Assembly (NCBI GenBank): GCA_947499145.1 | Contig: CANMNB010000007.1 | Location: 62,001 to 126,000, forward strand | Direction of reading: 5' to 3' | Source of the DNA: an uncultured Arachnia sp. | GTDB lineage: Bacteria > Actinomycetota > Actinomycetes > Propionibacteriales > Propionibacteriaceae | Length of the DNA: 64,000 nt | Shown here: positions 44,398 through 54,514 of the stretch, in pieces | How positions within the stretch are numbered: the first letter of the stretch is position 1 | Layout of the letters: every line of letters begins with the position of its first letter | Notes under the pieces: model-generated | The model's input: only the letters and a program-made list of their open reading frames with translations | What the model was told of the DNA's origin: nothing | The model's database searches: none | Translations under genes and position numbers: made by a program

Positions 44398-45693
44398 TTA
44401 CCCAATCGGTCGGCGAGCGGTGACCTGCCAGACGAGCCGCGTGGAGTACCACGTCAGGGCCACCAGCAGCACATTGCGCAGCAGGAGGACGGAGGTCTCC
44501 CAGCCGGAGCCGTTGGGTGTGCCCATGATGCCGTAAGTGCCCCACGGGTAGGTGTAGTGCGTGAGTCCCGCGACGAGGACGAGGGCGACGGCCAGCACCC
44601 GTACCGGACGCTGGAGCCCGGGACTCCTGGGGACCAGGAGGAGCGCCGCGAGGGGCCCGCCGAGCCAGGTGACGTACTGGGGGGACAGCGTCTTGTTGGC
44701 CACCACGAGTGCCAGGACGATGGCGAGGACGGCCAGCAGGAGTGCCTCCCGGGCGAGCGGACCCTCGTCCCGGAGACTGCGCAACAACCGCATGCTGAGT
44801 ACCGCGGCCAGGACCAGGGCACTCACGGTCAGGCCCGAGGACAGGTGGAGGAGCAGGGCGACGCCTGGCCCCTGCAGTTCGATGGCGTTGTACTCGGAGA
44901 GGAACACGGGCCACGTGCCGGCGGTCGTGAACGTCCGAAGGAACATCAGGGGCGTCGCCGGGACGGACTCGATCTGCAGCCCCCGATCCGCCTGCCACGC
45001 CAGGGGTGAGGCGGAGCGCGCCCACCCCGTCGCGACCAGCGAGGCCATCCCGAACAGGAAACCGGCGGTGAGGAAGGCCAGCAGTCGTTGACGCCCGCCC
45101 CCGTGCCGTCGTGGGTCGGGTGCGGCGAAGGGCAGTGCGAGCAGGGCGGGCCAGAGCTTGAGCGCGGCGCCCGCGGCGACGAGGACGCCTGCGACACGTG
45201 GCCTGCTGGTCGACCAGAGGCACGCCCAGGCGACCAGGGCCGCCGGGAGGAGGTCGAAGCGGAACCACACGATGGGGCCCAGGGCGCCCGTGAACAGGAT
45301 CCACCACACGGATGCCGACGGACGGCGCAGCCGGAACAGCGACAGGGCAACGAGTGCGTCGAGGAACAGCATGGTGGTGGCGAACCACGGGAACCACGTC
45401 TGCCACCCGCCACCGAGCGTGTACAGCGCCTGCAGGAACCAGACCGCGGGGACGGGGTACTCGAGCATGACGCCGGGCTCGCCCTGCTCCAGCATGCGCC
45501 ACAGGTGGTAGCCGTAGTAGTAGACGTCGTTGGCGACGAAGTTGGCCGACGGGTGTTGCCAGGCGATGAAGAGCAGGAGCCGTGTGGTGGCGAAGAGGGC
45601 GATGACACCGAGCGCGACGGGGATGCGCGCCCCTCGGGCGGTGCTGGCGATCTCCCGGAGGTCGGGCACGGCCACGGCGCTCGCCCCCTTCAT
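44398..45693 (-). CDS. Glycosyltransferase 87 (DUF2029)-like multi-pass membrane protein
   Basis: ~10 TM helices; GVMLEYPVPAVWFLQALYTLGG, VAAGAALKLWPALLALPFA, VANKTLSPQYVTWLGGPLAAL typical of GT-C/GT87. Confidence 0.78.
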   Translation of the reverse strand: MKGASAVAVPDLREIASTARGARIPVALGVIALFATTRLLLFIAWQHPSANFVANDVYYYGYHLWRMLEQGEPGVMLEYPVPAVWFLQALYTLGGGWQTWFPWFATTMLFLDALVALSLFRLRRPSASVWWILFTGALGPIVWFRFDLLPAALVAWACLWSTSRPRVAGVLVAAGAALKLWPALLALPFAAPDPRRHGGGRQRLLAFLTAGFLFGMASLVATGWARSASPLAWQADRGLQIESVPATPLMFLRTFTTAGTWPVFLSEYNAIELQGPGVALLLHLSSGLTVSALVLAAVLSMRLLRSLRDEGPLAREALLLAVLAIVLALVVANKTLSPQYVTWLGGPLAALLLVPRSPGLQRPVRVLAVALVLVAGLTHYTYPWGTYGIMGTPNGSGWETSVLLLRNVLLVALTWYSTRLVWQVTARRPIG

Positions 45694-45738
45694 GGCTGCA
45701 GAATCCGGGCCCGTGGGCCGGGCCCAGCACTGTCGGGG

Positions 45739-45810
45739 CGCCCCCGCGAGGATTCGAACCTCGGCTCCCGCCTCCGGAGGGCGGTGCTCTATCCCCTGAG
45801 CTACGGGGGC
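45739..45810 (-). tRNA. tRNA-Arg (CCG)
   Basis: Reverse complement GCCCCCGTAGCTCAGGGGATAGAGCACCGCCCTCCGGAGGCGGGAGCCGAGGTTCGAATCCTCGCGGGGGCG; anticodon loop CTCCGGA. Confidence 0.96.
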
Positions 45811-45909
45811 CCGACGCCCGGCAGCGCGGGCGACGAGGAAAGGTTAGCAAACAATTGCCGTGGCTCCTGACGCCCGGTTCGGGGCGGGGGCTCGGGTACC
45901 GTGGCTGCC

Positions 45910-46413
45910 GTGCGGACGACGAGGGTGCTGGGGGCGCTGGGGGCGCTGCTGGCGCTGGCGAGCTGCGTCTCGCGACCGGAACCGGATCCGGCGAGCTTCA
46001 CCACCGCACCGCCGCCGTGGCCGGCGCCCCGGGACGCCATCAGCCACATCCGGGCGGCCGGCCTGGAGGAGCAGCCGCTCGACACCGATGACGATCCGTG
46101 GATCGTCGCGCTCGAGGTCGAGGTCGGCGGCACCACCGTCGACATCCCGCCCTACATCGGCGTCGACCGGCTGCGGGCGGTCCAGGCGCCCGTCCACACG
46201 CATGATGCGGGAGGCGACGTGTGGCTCGAGGGGCCCGGCACCGACGCCATCACGCTGGGCGACTTCTTCATGCTCTGGGGGGTGAGCTTCGACGGCGAGT
46301 GCCTGGCGTCGACGTGTGGCGTCGAGGTCACCGCTGACGGTGAGGCCGTCGATGACCCGGCGGGTCTCGTGTTGCGCGGGGTCGAGCGCGTCGTCGTGCG
46401 TGCGGGGGACTGA
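45910..46413 (+). CDS. Putative small lipoprotein, unknown function
   Basis: VRTTRVLGALGALLALASCVSRPEPDPASF (lipobox LASC); start could also be GTG 45901. Confidence 0.65.
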   Translation: MRTTRVLGALGALLALASCVSRPEPDPASFTTAPPPWPAPRDAISHIRAAGLEEQPLDTDDDPWIVALEVEVGGTTVDIPPYIGVDRLRAVQAPVHTHDAGGDVWLEGPGTDAITLGDFFMLWGVSFDGECLASTCGVEVTADGEAVDDPAGLVLRGVERVVVRAGD

Positions 46414-46452
46414 GCCGGTCCGCAGACCTTTGGCTGCGCCGATGGATCCCGT

Positions 46453-46487
46453 TCGCCAGCGCTACTGACGTGTCGCCAGCGCAACTG
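46453..46487. repeat. Tandem direct repeat TCGCCAGCGC(T/A)ACTG, 20-bp period, upstream of lysA
   Basis: 46453-46467 TCGCCAGCGCTACTG and 46473-46487 TCGCCAGCGCAACTG. Confidence 0.75.
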
Positions 46488-46608
46488 CTCTTGGCCAGCC
46501 AAGGATCACTGGCAACGTGGAGTAGGGCTGGCGTAGCCGGGCCGAGCCCCCGTCCGCGCCGGGCGCCGGTGCCGTGCTCATGCGTCGACTCTGGCAGGCT
46601 TGGGGACC

Positions 46609-48012
46609 ATGACCCACACGCACATCGCGGGCTCCATCCACGCCGACGCCGCGCAGGCCGGTCCCCAGTGGCTCGCTGTGCCGGAGGACCTGAACGCCAT
46701 CGACGCCGCCCTGTGGCCCCGGGGGACGACGCGTGACGAGCAGGGACGGATCGTCGTCGGCGGCTGCGCCCTCACCGACGTCGCCGCGGAGCATGGCACG
46801 CCGACCTACCTGATCGACGAGGCGGACTTCCGAGCACGCGCCGCCGAGTTCCGTGACTCCTTCGCCGGCTGGGGGGTCTACTACGCGGGCAAGGCGCTCC
46901 TGACCCGCACGATCGCACGCTGGGTGGCCGAGGAGGGCCTCGGGCTGGACGTCACCACGATGGGGGAGATGCGGCTCGCGCTGGCCGGCGGCATGCCCGC
47001 CGCGCGGCTCGGGTTCCACGGGAACAACAAATCGCGCGAGGAGATCCGTTTCGCGCTGGAGCAGGGCGTGGGGCGGATCATCGTCGACTCGTTCGACGAG
47101 ATCGCGCGGATCGAGGAGGCCTGCCGTGACCTCGACACCACGGCGCGCGTCCTCGTGCGGGTGACGACGGGAGTCGAGGCTCACACCCACGAGTACATCG
47201 CGACGGCGCACGAGGACCAGAAGTTCGGCCTCTCGATCCAGGGGGGCCATGCCCTGGCCGCGTTGGTGCGCTGCCACGCCTCGCCCGTGATGGAGTTGAT
47301 GGGGATCCACAGCCACATCGGCTCGCAGATCTTCGAGACCCATGGCTTCGAGGTCGCGATCCGGCGCACGCTGCGCCTGGCGCACCAGTTCCGCACCGCG
47401 ACCGGCAGCGAACTGCCCGAGCTCGACCTCGGTGGCGGCTTCGGCATCGCCTACACCCCGGCCGACTCGCCGATGGCGACGGCGGAGCTCGCTGCCGCCT
47501 TCGAGGACATGGTGGACCACGAGTGCCGAGGTTTCGGCCTGACCCGGCCGCGCATGTCGATCGAGCCGGGGCGCGCGATCTGCGGGCCGGCCGGCGTCGC
47601 CATCTACGAGGTCGGCACCGTCAAGGTGGTCGAGCTCGAGGGCAACAAGGCCCGCGTCTACGTCTCCGTCGACGGCGGCATGAGCGACAACATCAGGCCC
47701 GCCCTGTACGCCGCCGAGTACTCCGCTGTGATCGCGAATCGCGCCTCGGTGGCGGAGCCCGTGCTGAGCCGCGTGGTCGGCAAGCACTGCGAAGGAGGCG
47801 ACATCCTCATCCGAGACGTCTTCCTGCCGCATGACGTCGCCCCCGGGGACCTCATCGCCGTCCCCGGATCGGGCGCCTACGCCCGATCGATGGCCAGCAA
47901 CTACAATCAGGTCCCGAAGCCGCCACTCGTGGGCGTGCGCGACGGCGACACGAGCATCCTGCTCCGCCGCGAGACTCTGGACGACCTGATGCGATTGGAC
48001 GTGGGGCAGTGA
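46609..48012 (+). CDS. lysA: Diaminopimelate decarboxylase
   Basis: YYAGKALLTRTIARWVAEEGLGLDVTTMGEM (PLP lysine), HSHIGSQIF, ELDLGGGFGIAYTP, VDGGMSDNIRPALY. Confidence 0.95.
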   Translation: MTHTHIAGSIHADAAQAGPQWLAVPEDLNAIDAALWPRGTTRDEQGRIVVGGCALTDVAAEHGTPTYLIDEADFRARAAEFRDSFAGWGVYYAGKALLTRTIARWVAEEGLGLDVTTMGEMRLALAGGMPAARLGFHGNNKSREEIRFALEQGVGRIIVDSFDEIARIEEACRDLDTTARVLVRVTTGVEAHTHEYIATAHEDQKFGLSIQGGHALAALVRCHASPVMELMGIHSHIGSQIFETHGFEVAIRRTLRLAHQFRTATGSELPELDLGGGFGIAYTPADSPMATAELAAAFEDMVDHECRGFGLTRPRMSIEPGRAICGPAGVAIYEVGTVKVVELEGNKARVYVSVDGGMSDNIRPALYAAEYSAVIANRASVAEPVLSRVVGKHCEGGDILIRDVFLPHDVAPGDLIAVPGSGAYARSMASNYNQVPKPPLVGVRDGDTSILLRRETLDDLMRLDVGQ

Positions 48013-49340
48013 GCGAGATGGAGCTTTCGAGTCCTCAACCCCTCAAGGTGGCCCTCCTGGGCGCCGGCGTGGTTGGGTCCCAGGTGGCGCGGATCCTCAC
48101 CCACGAGGCGGCCACGCTGGAGAGCCGCATCGGACGGCCGCTCGAGCTCGTGGGAATTGGCGTGCGCCGGCCGGACGTGCAGCGCCCGGGAATCGACCCG
48201 GCCCTGTTCACCACCGACGTGGAGGGCCTGGTCGCGCGGGGCGACATCGACGTGGTGGTCGAGGTCATCGGCGGCATCGAGCCCGCTCGCAGCCTCCTGC
48301 TCCAGGCCATGCAGCACGGCGCGTCCGTCGTGACGGCCAACAAGGCGCTGCTCGCCCGCGACATGGCGCTGCTGTCCCAGACCGCCTCCGACAACCAGGT
48401 CGACCTCTACTACGAGGCCGCGGTGGCGGGCGCGATCCCGATCATCCGGCCGCTGCGCGAGTCGCTCGTGGGCGACGAGATCCGCGCCGTCATGGGCATC
48501 GTCAACGGCACCACCAACTACATCCTCGACAAGATGACCACGGCAGGACTGTCGTTCGACGAGGCGCTGCGACAGGCGCAGGAACTTGGCTTCGCCGAGG
48601 CCGACCCGACCGCCGACGTCGAGGGCCACGACGCGGCCGCCAAGGCAGCGATCCTCGCCGGGCTTGCGTTCCACACCGACATCCGCGGGGAGGAGGTCTT
48701 CTGCCAGGGGATCTCGTCCGTCACGCCCGCTGACATCAAAGCGGCCGACCAGATGGGCTGCGTCGTCAAGCTGCTGGCGATCGCGCGGCTCACCGACGAC
48801 GCCGATCCCCGCGTGATCGTCAAGGTGCACCCGACGATGGTGCCGAAGACCCATCCGCTGGCGTCGGTGTCCGGCGCCTACAACGCCATCTTCGTCGACT
48901 CCCGCGAGGCGGGGCAGTTGATGTTCCTCGGCCAGGGGGCGGGAGGGGCACCGACGGCGAGCGCCGTGATGGGCGACGTGGTCACGGTGGCGCGCAACCG
49001 CGTCCGAGGGTCGGCCGTGCGCCTGCAGACCGGCTACAGCCACCTCGACGTCGCGCCCATCGCTGATGCCAGGGCCCGTTACTACATCTCCTTCGACGTG
49101 GAGGACCGCCCCGGCGTGCTGGCAGCCTGCGCGGCACTGTTCGGGAAGCACAACGTGTCCCTGCAGACCGTGCAGCAGTCCTACCTCGAGGGACTGGAGC
49201 GGCAGGACGGGTTCGCAGCCCGGCTGGGCGTCATGACCCACGAGGCGAGCGAGAGCGACCTGGCCGGTGTCCTGGCCGAGCTGGGCGATGCGCCGTTCGT
49301 GGGGGCTGACATCGACTACATGCGGGTCGAGGGCTCCTGA
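48009..49340 (+). CDS. hom: Homoserine dehydrogenase (with C-terminal ACT domain)
   Basis: LKVALLGAGVVGSQVARIL, YYEAAVAGAIPIIRPLRESLVGDEIRAVMGIVNGTTNYIL; C-terminal ACT VEDRPGVLAACAALF. Confidence 0.95.
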   Translation: MSEMELSSPQPLKVALLGAGVVGSQVARILTHEAATLESRIGRPLELVGIGVRRPDVQRPGIDPALFTTDVEGLVARGDIDVVVEVIGGIEPARSLLLQAMQHGASVVTANKALLARDMALLSQTASDNQVDLYYEAAVAGAIPIIRPLRESLVGDEIRAVMGIVNGTTNYILDKMTTAGLSFDEALRQAQELGFAEADPTADVEGHDAAAKAAILAGLAFHTDIRGEEVFCQGISSVTPADIKAADQMGCVVKLLAIARLTDDADPRVIVKVHPTMVPKTHPLASVSGAYNAIFVDSREAGQLMFLGQGAGGAPTASAVMGDVVTVARNRVRGSAVRLQTGYSHLDVAPIADARARYYISFDVEDRPGVLAACAALFGKHNVSLQTVQQSYLEGLERQDGFAARLGVMTHEASESDLAGVLAELGDAPFVGADIDYMRVEGS

Positions 49341-49342
49341 GC

Positions 49343-50242
49343 ATGGCGGCGACGCTCCACGTTCGGGTGCCCGCCACCACCGCAAACCTCGGCTCCGGTT
49401 TCGACTGCGTGGGAATCGCTTTCGACATCCTCGACGACTACCGCCTCGAGCCCCGGCAGGACGCGGCCGTCCGGGTCACCGTGGAGGGTGAGGGCGCGGA
49501 TCGCGTGCCGCTCGACGAGACCCATCTCGTCGTCTCCTCCCTCCGGGAGGGACTGCGGCACTGGGGAGGTTCCCTGCGTGGCTTCGACCTCCACTGCACG
49601 AACCGGATCCCGCACTCCCGGGGACTCGGCAGCTCGGCTGCCGCCATCGTCGGGGGGCTGGCGCTGGCCTGGGGAATCGCCCACCCCCATGCGGAGCTGG
49701 ACCGGTGCGAGATCGCGCGCGTGGCGAGCCTGTTGGAGGGACACCCCGACAACGCGGGCGCGGCGGCGCTCGGCGGTGCCGTCCTGGGCTGGATCGAGGG
49801 GGAGCAGGTCACCACCGTGGGCCTGGACCTGCACCGGGGGTTCCGGGCCCTCGCCTGGGTTCCGGAGTTCCACGTGCCCACCGCAGGCGCCCGACACGTC
49901 CTGCCCGACAGCGTCCCGCGTCTCGACGCCGTGTCCCAGGCCGTCAGTGCCGCCACGCTTCCCATCGCCCTCCACCGCAGGCCTGACCTGCTCCTGGCCG
50001 CCACGGCGGATCGGCTGCACCAGCGTTACCGGGCCGGACTCATGGCACCCTCGTACGCCCTGATGGAGTCGTTGCGCACCGCTGGCGTCCCGGCCGCCAT
50101 CTCGGGGGCCGGACCCACCGTGATCGCCGTCGGGACCGACGTCGAGCTGGCGGGAGCCGACGTTGTGCCGGCCCCGGGCTTCGAACTTCACCACCTGGCG
50201 GTCGGAGGCGGCGTGGAGCTCGGTGCTTCGCACGCCCGGTGA
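49343..50242 (+). CDS. thrB: Homoserine kinase
   Basis: LHVRVPATTANLGSGFDCVGIAFDI, IPHSRGLGSSAAAIVGGLALA (GHMP kinase). Confidence 0.95.
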   Translation: MAATLHVRVPATTANLGSGFDCVGIAFDILDDYRLEPRQDAAVRVTVEGEGADRVPLDETHLVVSSLREGLRHWGGSLRGFDLHCTNRIPHSRGLGSSAAAIVGGLALAWGIAHPHAELDRCEIARVASLLEGHPDNAGAAALGGAVLGWIEGEQVTTVGLDLHRGFRALAWVPEFHVPTAGARHVLPDSVPRLDAVSQAVSAATLPIALHRRPDLLLAATADRLHQRYRAGLMAPSYALMESLRTAGVPAAISGAGPTVIAVGTDVELAGADVVPAPGFELHHLAVGGGVELGASHAR

Positions 50243-50245
50243 CGT

Positions 50246-50274
50246 TTGGCCAGCGGACTCGCCGGTGCTAGCCT
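50246..50274 (+). promoter_or_regulatory. Putative housekeeping promoter for rho (TTGGCC-N17-TAGCCT)
   Basis: Located just after the thrB stop, ~135 nt upstream of the GTG start of rho; leaves a long 5' leader. Confidence 0.45.
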
Positions 50275-50409
50275 TGATGGAGTCCGCTGAATCGAGGACG
50301 TGTCCAACTCCCTCGAACAGTGCTCGCTGAGCCAGCGCCGGCGGACGAATCCTGACCCGGAGGCCCCGTGAAGCGTGCGCCGTCGGGCGAATTCCCTGGA
50401 AGGACATCC

Positions 50410-52173
50410 GTGACCGAATCCGGCACCCCGCTCGCCAGCATGAAGCTGGTCGAGCTCAAGTCGATGGCGTCCAGCCTCGGCATCAAGGGCACCTCGGCGA
50501 TGCGCAAGGGCGACCTCGTCAACGCCATCTCGTCGGCCCGAAGCTCCGAGCCACTGGTGCGCACCGAGGCGCCCCAGCAGGCCCGATCCTCCCGTCCTGC
50601 CCGCACCCCGGCCGCTGAGGACGAGCAGGGTGCCAGCGGCGAGGTCCCTGCCGCCAGCGGGGACGACGATTCCGAGAACCGCGGGGAGCAGCGCCGAGCG
50701 GAGCAGACGCGCTCGGACCAGCAGCCGGGCCGCCGTCGCCGTGAGCGCAACAAGGGTGGCGACCGTGCCGCCCAGGAACAGGTCAACGAGGAGGTCGGCG
50801 AGCGACTCGCCGCCGCCATGGGAACCAATGCCACCCAGCCCCAAGTGGCCGCAGCGCCCCGTCCAGAGTCATCGAGCAGCCAGAGCAGCAGCCAGGGCGG
50901 TCCCCGCTACGACGACGACAACGGCTCCCGTCGCAACCGCCGCCGCCGCAACCGCGACCGCGGCAACCGTCGCTCGGGTCGTGGTGGCCAGCCGATGGAG
51001 CGCTTCGAGAACGAGCCGCAGGTCAGCGACGACGATGTGCTCGTGCCGGTCTCGGGCATCGTCGACATCCTCGACAACTACGCCTTCCTGCGCACCAGCG
51101 GTTACCTGCCGGGGCCGGGTGATGCCTACCTGCCGATGTCGACGGTCCGCAAGGCGGGTCTGCGCCGCGGTGACGTCGTCGCCGGCGCCATCAAGCAGCC
51201 CAAGGAGAGCGAGCGCAGCCGGGAGAAGTACAGCCCGCTCGTACGCATCGACTCGGTCAATGGTGCGGATCCGGAGAAGGCCAAGAACCGCCCCGAGTTC
51301 AACAAGCTCACCCCGTTGTACCCGCAGTCGCGGCTGAAGCTCGAGACGCCCTCGACCACCAACCTCACCGGGCGGGTCATCGACCTCGTCTCGCCGATCG
51401 GCAAGGGGCAGCGCGGACTGATCGTCTCCCCGCCGAAGGCAGGCAAGACGATGGTGATGCAGGCGATCGCCAACGCGATCGCCGCGAACAACCCCGAGGT
51501 CCACCTCATGATCGTCCTGGTGGACGAGCGGCCCGAGGAGGTCACCGACTTCCAGCGGACCACGTCCGGGGAGGTCATCGCCTCCACGTTCGACCGTCCC
51601 GCCGAGGACCACACGATGATCTCCGAGCTGGCCATCGAGCGTGCGAAGCGCCTCGTCGAGCTCGGGCACGACGTCGTGGTGCTCCTCGACGGGATCACCC
51701 GCCTGGGCCGTGCCTACAACCTCGCCGCCCCGGCGTCGGGACGCATCCTCTCCGGTGGCGTCGATTCCGCGGCGCTGTACCCGCCCAAGAAGTTCTTCGG
51801 CGCGGCCCGCAACATCGAGAACGGCGGCTCGCTCACCATCCTCGCCACGGCCCTCATCGAGACCGGTTCGAAGATGGACGAGGTGATCTTCGAGGAGTTC
51901 AAGGGCACCGGCAACATGGAGCTCCGGCTGCGCCGCGAACTGGCGGACAAGCGCATCTTCCCCGCGATCGACGTCGATGCCTCGGGCACGCGTCGCGAGG
52001 AACTCCTCATGGGTCGCGACGAACTGGGGATCATCTGGAAGCTCCGCCGGGCGCTGTCCGGGCTGGACGACCAGGCGGCCCTCGAGATGCTGCTGTCGCG
52101 GATGCGCAAGACGACGGACAACCACGAGTTCCTCCTCAGCGTCTTGAAGACCACCCCCGCCCAGGACGGCTGA
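50410..52173 (+). CDS. rho: Transcription termination factor Rho, with long Arg/Ser/Gly-rich N-terminal insertion
   Basis: Rho N-domain [33 protein letters not shown]; low-complexity [51 protein letters not shown]. Confidence 0.96.
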   Translation: MTESGTPLASMKLVELKSMASSLGIKGTSAMRKGDLVNAISSARSSEPLVRTEAPQQARSSRPARTPAAEDEQGASGEVPAASGDDDSENRGEQRRAEQTRSDQQPGRRRRERNKGGDRAAQEQVNEEVGERLAAAMGTNATQPQVAAAPRPESSSSQSSSQGGPRYDDDNGSRRNRRRRNRDRGNRRSGRGGQPMERFENEPQVSDDDVLVPVSGIVDILDNYAFLRTSGYLPGPGDAYLPMSTVRKAGLRRGDVVAGAIKQPKESERSREKYSPLVRIDSVNGADPEKAKNRPEFNKLTPLYPQSRLKLETPSTTNLTGRVIDLVSPIGKGQRGLIVSPPKAGKTMVMQAIANAIAANNPEVHLMIVLVDERPEEVTDFQRTTSGEVIASTFDRPAEDHTMISELAIERAKRLVELGHDVVVLLDGITRLGRAYNLAAPASGRILSGGVDSAALYPPKKFFGAARNIENGGSLTILATALIETGSKMDEVIFEEFKGTGNMELRLRRELADKRIFPAIDVDASGTRREELLMGRDELGIIWKLRRALSGLDDQAALEMLLSRMRKTTDNHEFLLSVLKTTPAQDG

Positions 52174-52289
52174 GCGTTTCCGGCTTGGTCAAACGCCGCC
52201 TCGGTGGCAGAATGGACAGCCGTGCCGGTTCACGCGCCGTCTCTTCGACACCAGCGACCCGGCACCTCGACACCCCAAGGAGCACAGAC

Positions 52290-52496
52290 ATGAAGCAGGG
52301 CATCCACCCCGACTACGTTGAGACCTCGGTGCAGTGCACCTGTGGCAACACGTTCACCACCCGCAGCACCTCCACCAAGGGCGAGCTGCACGCCGACGTG
52401 TGCGCCGAGTGCCACCCGTTCTACACCGGCAAGCAGAAGATCCTCGACACGGGCGGCCGCGTTGCCCGCTTCGAGAAGCGCTACGCCAAGAAGTAG
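52290..52496 (+). CDS. rpmE: 50S ribosomal protein L31 (bL31, zinc-type C+)
   Basis: [68 protein letters not shown]. Confidence 0.97.
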   Translation: MKQGIHPDYVETSVQCTCGNTFTTRSTSTKGELHADVCAECHPFYTGKQKILDTGGRVARFEKRYAKK

Positions 52497-52509
52497 TCAC
52501 ACCACCGGG

Positions 52510-52550
52510 ACCGGACGCCGGGCGACACGTCGCCCCCGGCGTCCGGTTTT
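52510..52550 (+). terminator. Terminator downstream of rpmE
   Basis: ACCGGACGCCGGG...CCCCGGCGTCCGGTTTT long GC stem followed by TTTT. Confidence 0.85.
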
Positions 52551-52586
52551 GTGGTTCCGCAGCCGGACGTCCCAAGAGGAGAACCC

Positions 52587-53654
52587 GTGTTCGAGGCCGC
52601 CGCCCCCCTGGTTGACGAGTACCGCTCGCTGGAGGCGGAGCTCGCCGACCCGGCACTGCACGCGGACCCGGTCCGGTCGCGCCGCGTCGGCCGCCGGTAC
52701 GCGACGCTGCGCCCCCTCGTCGAGGCCTACGAACGGTACGTGGCGCTGGCGCAGGACCTGACGGCGGCCCGGGAGCTCGCCCGGGAATCGAGTGACTTCG
52801 CCGACGAGGCCGCCCAGATCGAGCACTCGCTGGAGGCGCTCACCGAGAGGCTCGCGCGCCTGCTGGCTCCCCGTGACCCCAATGACGACGCCGACGCCCT
52901 GGTGGAGATCAAATCGGGAGAGGGCGGCGACGAGTCCGCGCTGTTCGCCGGTGACCTCTTCCGCATGTACTCGCGACACGCCGAACAGGTCGGGTGGAGC
53001 ATCGAGGTCCTCGACCAGCAGACCACCGACCTCGGGGGATTCAAGTCCGTGACGGCAGCAGTCAAGGGTCCGGCCGTGGACGGCGTGGGACCCTACGGCC
53101 GCTTGAAGTTCGAGGGTGGCGTGCACCGCGTGCAGCGCGTCCCCGTCACGGAGTCGCAGGGCAGGATCCACACGTCGGCCGCGGGGGTGCTGGTCATGCC
53201 CGATGTCGAGGCGGACGAGGTCGAGATCAATCCCGACGACCTGCGCATCGACGTCTACCGCTCCTCCGGCCCCGGCGGCCAGGGGGTCAACACCACCGAC
53301 TCGGCGGTACGCATCACGCACCTGCCCTCCGGAGTGGTGGTCAGCTGCCAGAACGAACGCTCCCAGCTGCAGAACCGCGAGTCGGCCATGCGCATGCTGC
53401 GTGCGCGACTGATCGCGCTCGCGGAGACCGAGGCTGCCGAAGCCGCGTCGCAGGCACGCAAGTCCCAGGTGCGCACCGTGGACCGCTCCGAGCGGATCCG
53501 TACCTACAACTACCCCGAGAACCGCATCGCCGACCATCGCATCGGCTTCAAGGCACACAACCTGGATGCCGTGCTCGACGGGGCACTGGGGCCGGTGCTC
53601 GACGCACTGGCCGAGCAGGACCTGGCCGAGAGACTGGGGGACAGCAGACCGTGA
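52587..53654 (+). CDS. prfA: Peptide chain release factor 1
   Basis: [27 protein letters not shown] (PxT), [26 protein letters not shown] (GGQ). Confidence 0.96.
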   Translation: MFEAAAPLVDEYRSLEAELADPALHADPVRSRRVGRRYATLRPLVEAYERYVALAQDLTAARELARESSDFADEAAQIEHSLEALTERLARLLAPRDPNDDADALVEIKSGEGGDESALFAGDLFRMYSRHAEQVGWSIEVLDQQTTDLGGFKSVTAAVKGPAVDGVGPYGRLKFEGGVHRVQRVPVTESQGRIHTSAAGVLVMPDVEADEVEINPDDLRIDVYRSSGPGGQGVNTTDSAVRITHLPSGVVVSCQNERSQLQNRESAMRMLRARLIALAETEAAEAASQARKSQVRTVDRSERIRTYNYPENRIADHRIGFKAHNLDAVLDGALGPVLDALAEQDLAERLGDSRP

Positions 53655-54514
53655 ACCGGCCCGTCGAGGTGACCCACCGGGCCGCCACGCGGTTGGCGGA
53701 GGCCGGCCTGCCCTCACCCGGGGCGGATGCGCGTCACCTCGTCGCCCACGCGATGGGGATGGAGGTCTCGCGGATGCTCATGGCCGATGAGGTGACCGAG
53801 GCGCAGCGCGTGGAGCTCGAGGCCATCCTCCGTCGTCGCCTGGCGGGAGAGCCCGTGCAGCACATCGTCGGGAGGGCCGCGTTCCGCTACACCGAGGTCG
53901 CCGTCGGCCCCGGTGTCTTCATCCCACGTCCCGAGACCGAGCTCCTGGTCGACCTGGCCCTCCAACTGCTGGCACGCCGGCCCGCGGGCCGACGTCGGGT
54001 GGTGGAACTCTGTGCCGGCTCCGGCGCCATCACGCGCTCCCTCGCCACTGAACTGGGAGGACTCGAACTGCACGCCATCGAGCTGTCCCCTCGGGCCCAT
54101 GCCTACTTGGAGACCAACCTCGAGGGCCTCGGGGTGGACATCAGGCTGGGGGACATGGCCGACGCCTTCGGTGACCTCGACGCGGCGGTGGACCTCGTCG
54201 TGGTCAACCCGCCCTACGTCCCCGACGTCCTGCGCGGCTCCCTGCCCCTTGACGTGTCCCACGACCCCGAGGAGGCGCTCTTCTCGGGCGCTGATGGCCT
54301 GGACGCCCTGCGCGTCGTCTCCGGTGTGGCGCGCAGGCTCCTGGTCCCCGGGGGCTGGCTGCTCTCCGAGCACGACGAGACCCAGCGCGACGCGGTGCTC
54401 GACCTCTTCACGGAGGCGGGCTTCGTCGACGTGACCGACGTGGACGACCTCACCGGCCGGCCCCGCTACGTCCGAGCCAGGCAACCGGACGTGGCAGGAT
54501 TGCCTCGTGAGTGA
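53651..54514 (+). CDS. prmC: Release factor glutamine N5-methyltransferase
   Basis: [31 protein letters not shown] (NPPY); overlaps the prfA stop. Confidence 0.94.
   Translation: MNRPVEVTHRAATRLAEAGLPSPGADARHLVAHAMGMEVSRMLMADEVTEAQRVELEAILRRRLAGEPVQHIVGRAAFRYTEVAVGPGVFIPRPETELLVDLALQLLARRPAGRRRVVELCAGSGAITRSLATELGGLELHAIELSPRAHAYLETNLEGLGVDIRLGDMADAFGDLDAAVDLVVVNPPYVPDVLRGSLPLDVSHDPEEALFSGADGLDALRVVSGVARRLLVPGGWLLSEHDETQRDAVLDLFTEAGFVDVTDVDDLTGRPRYVRARQPDVAGLPRE

Noticed and set aside
50866-50998. Ser/Arg/Gly low-complexity coding tract in rho as a repeat expansion or misassembly
   Set aside because: Actinobacterial Rho proteins commonly contain Arg-rich low-complexity N-terminal insertions and the frame is intact.
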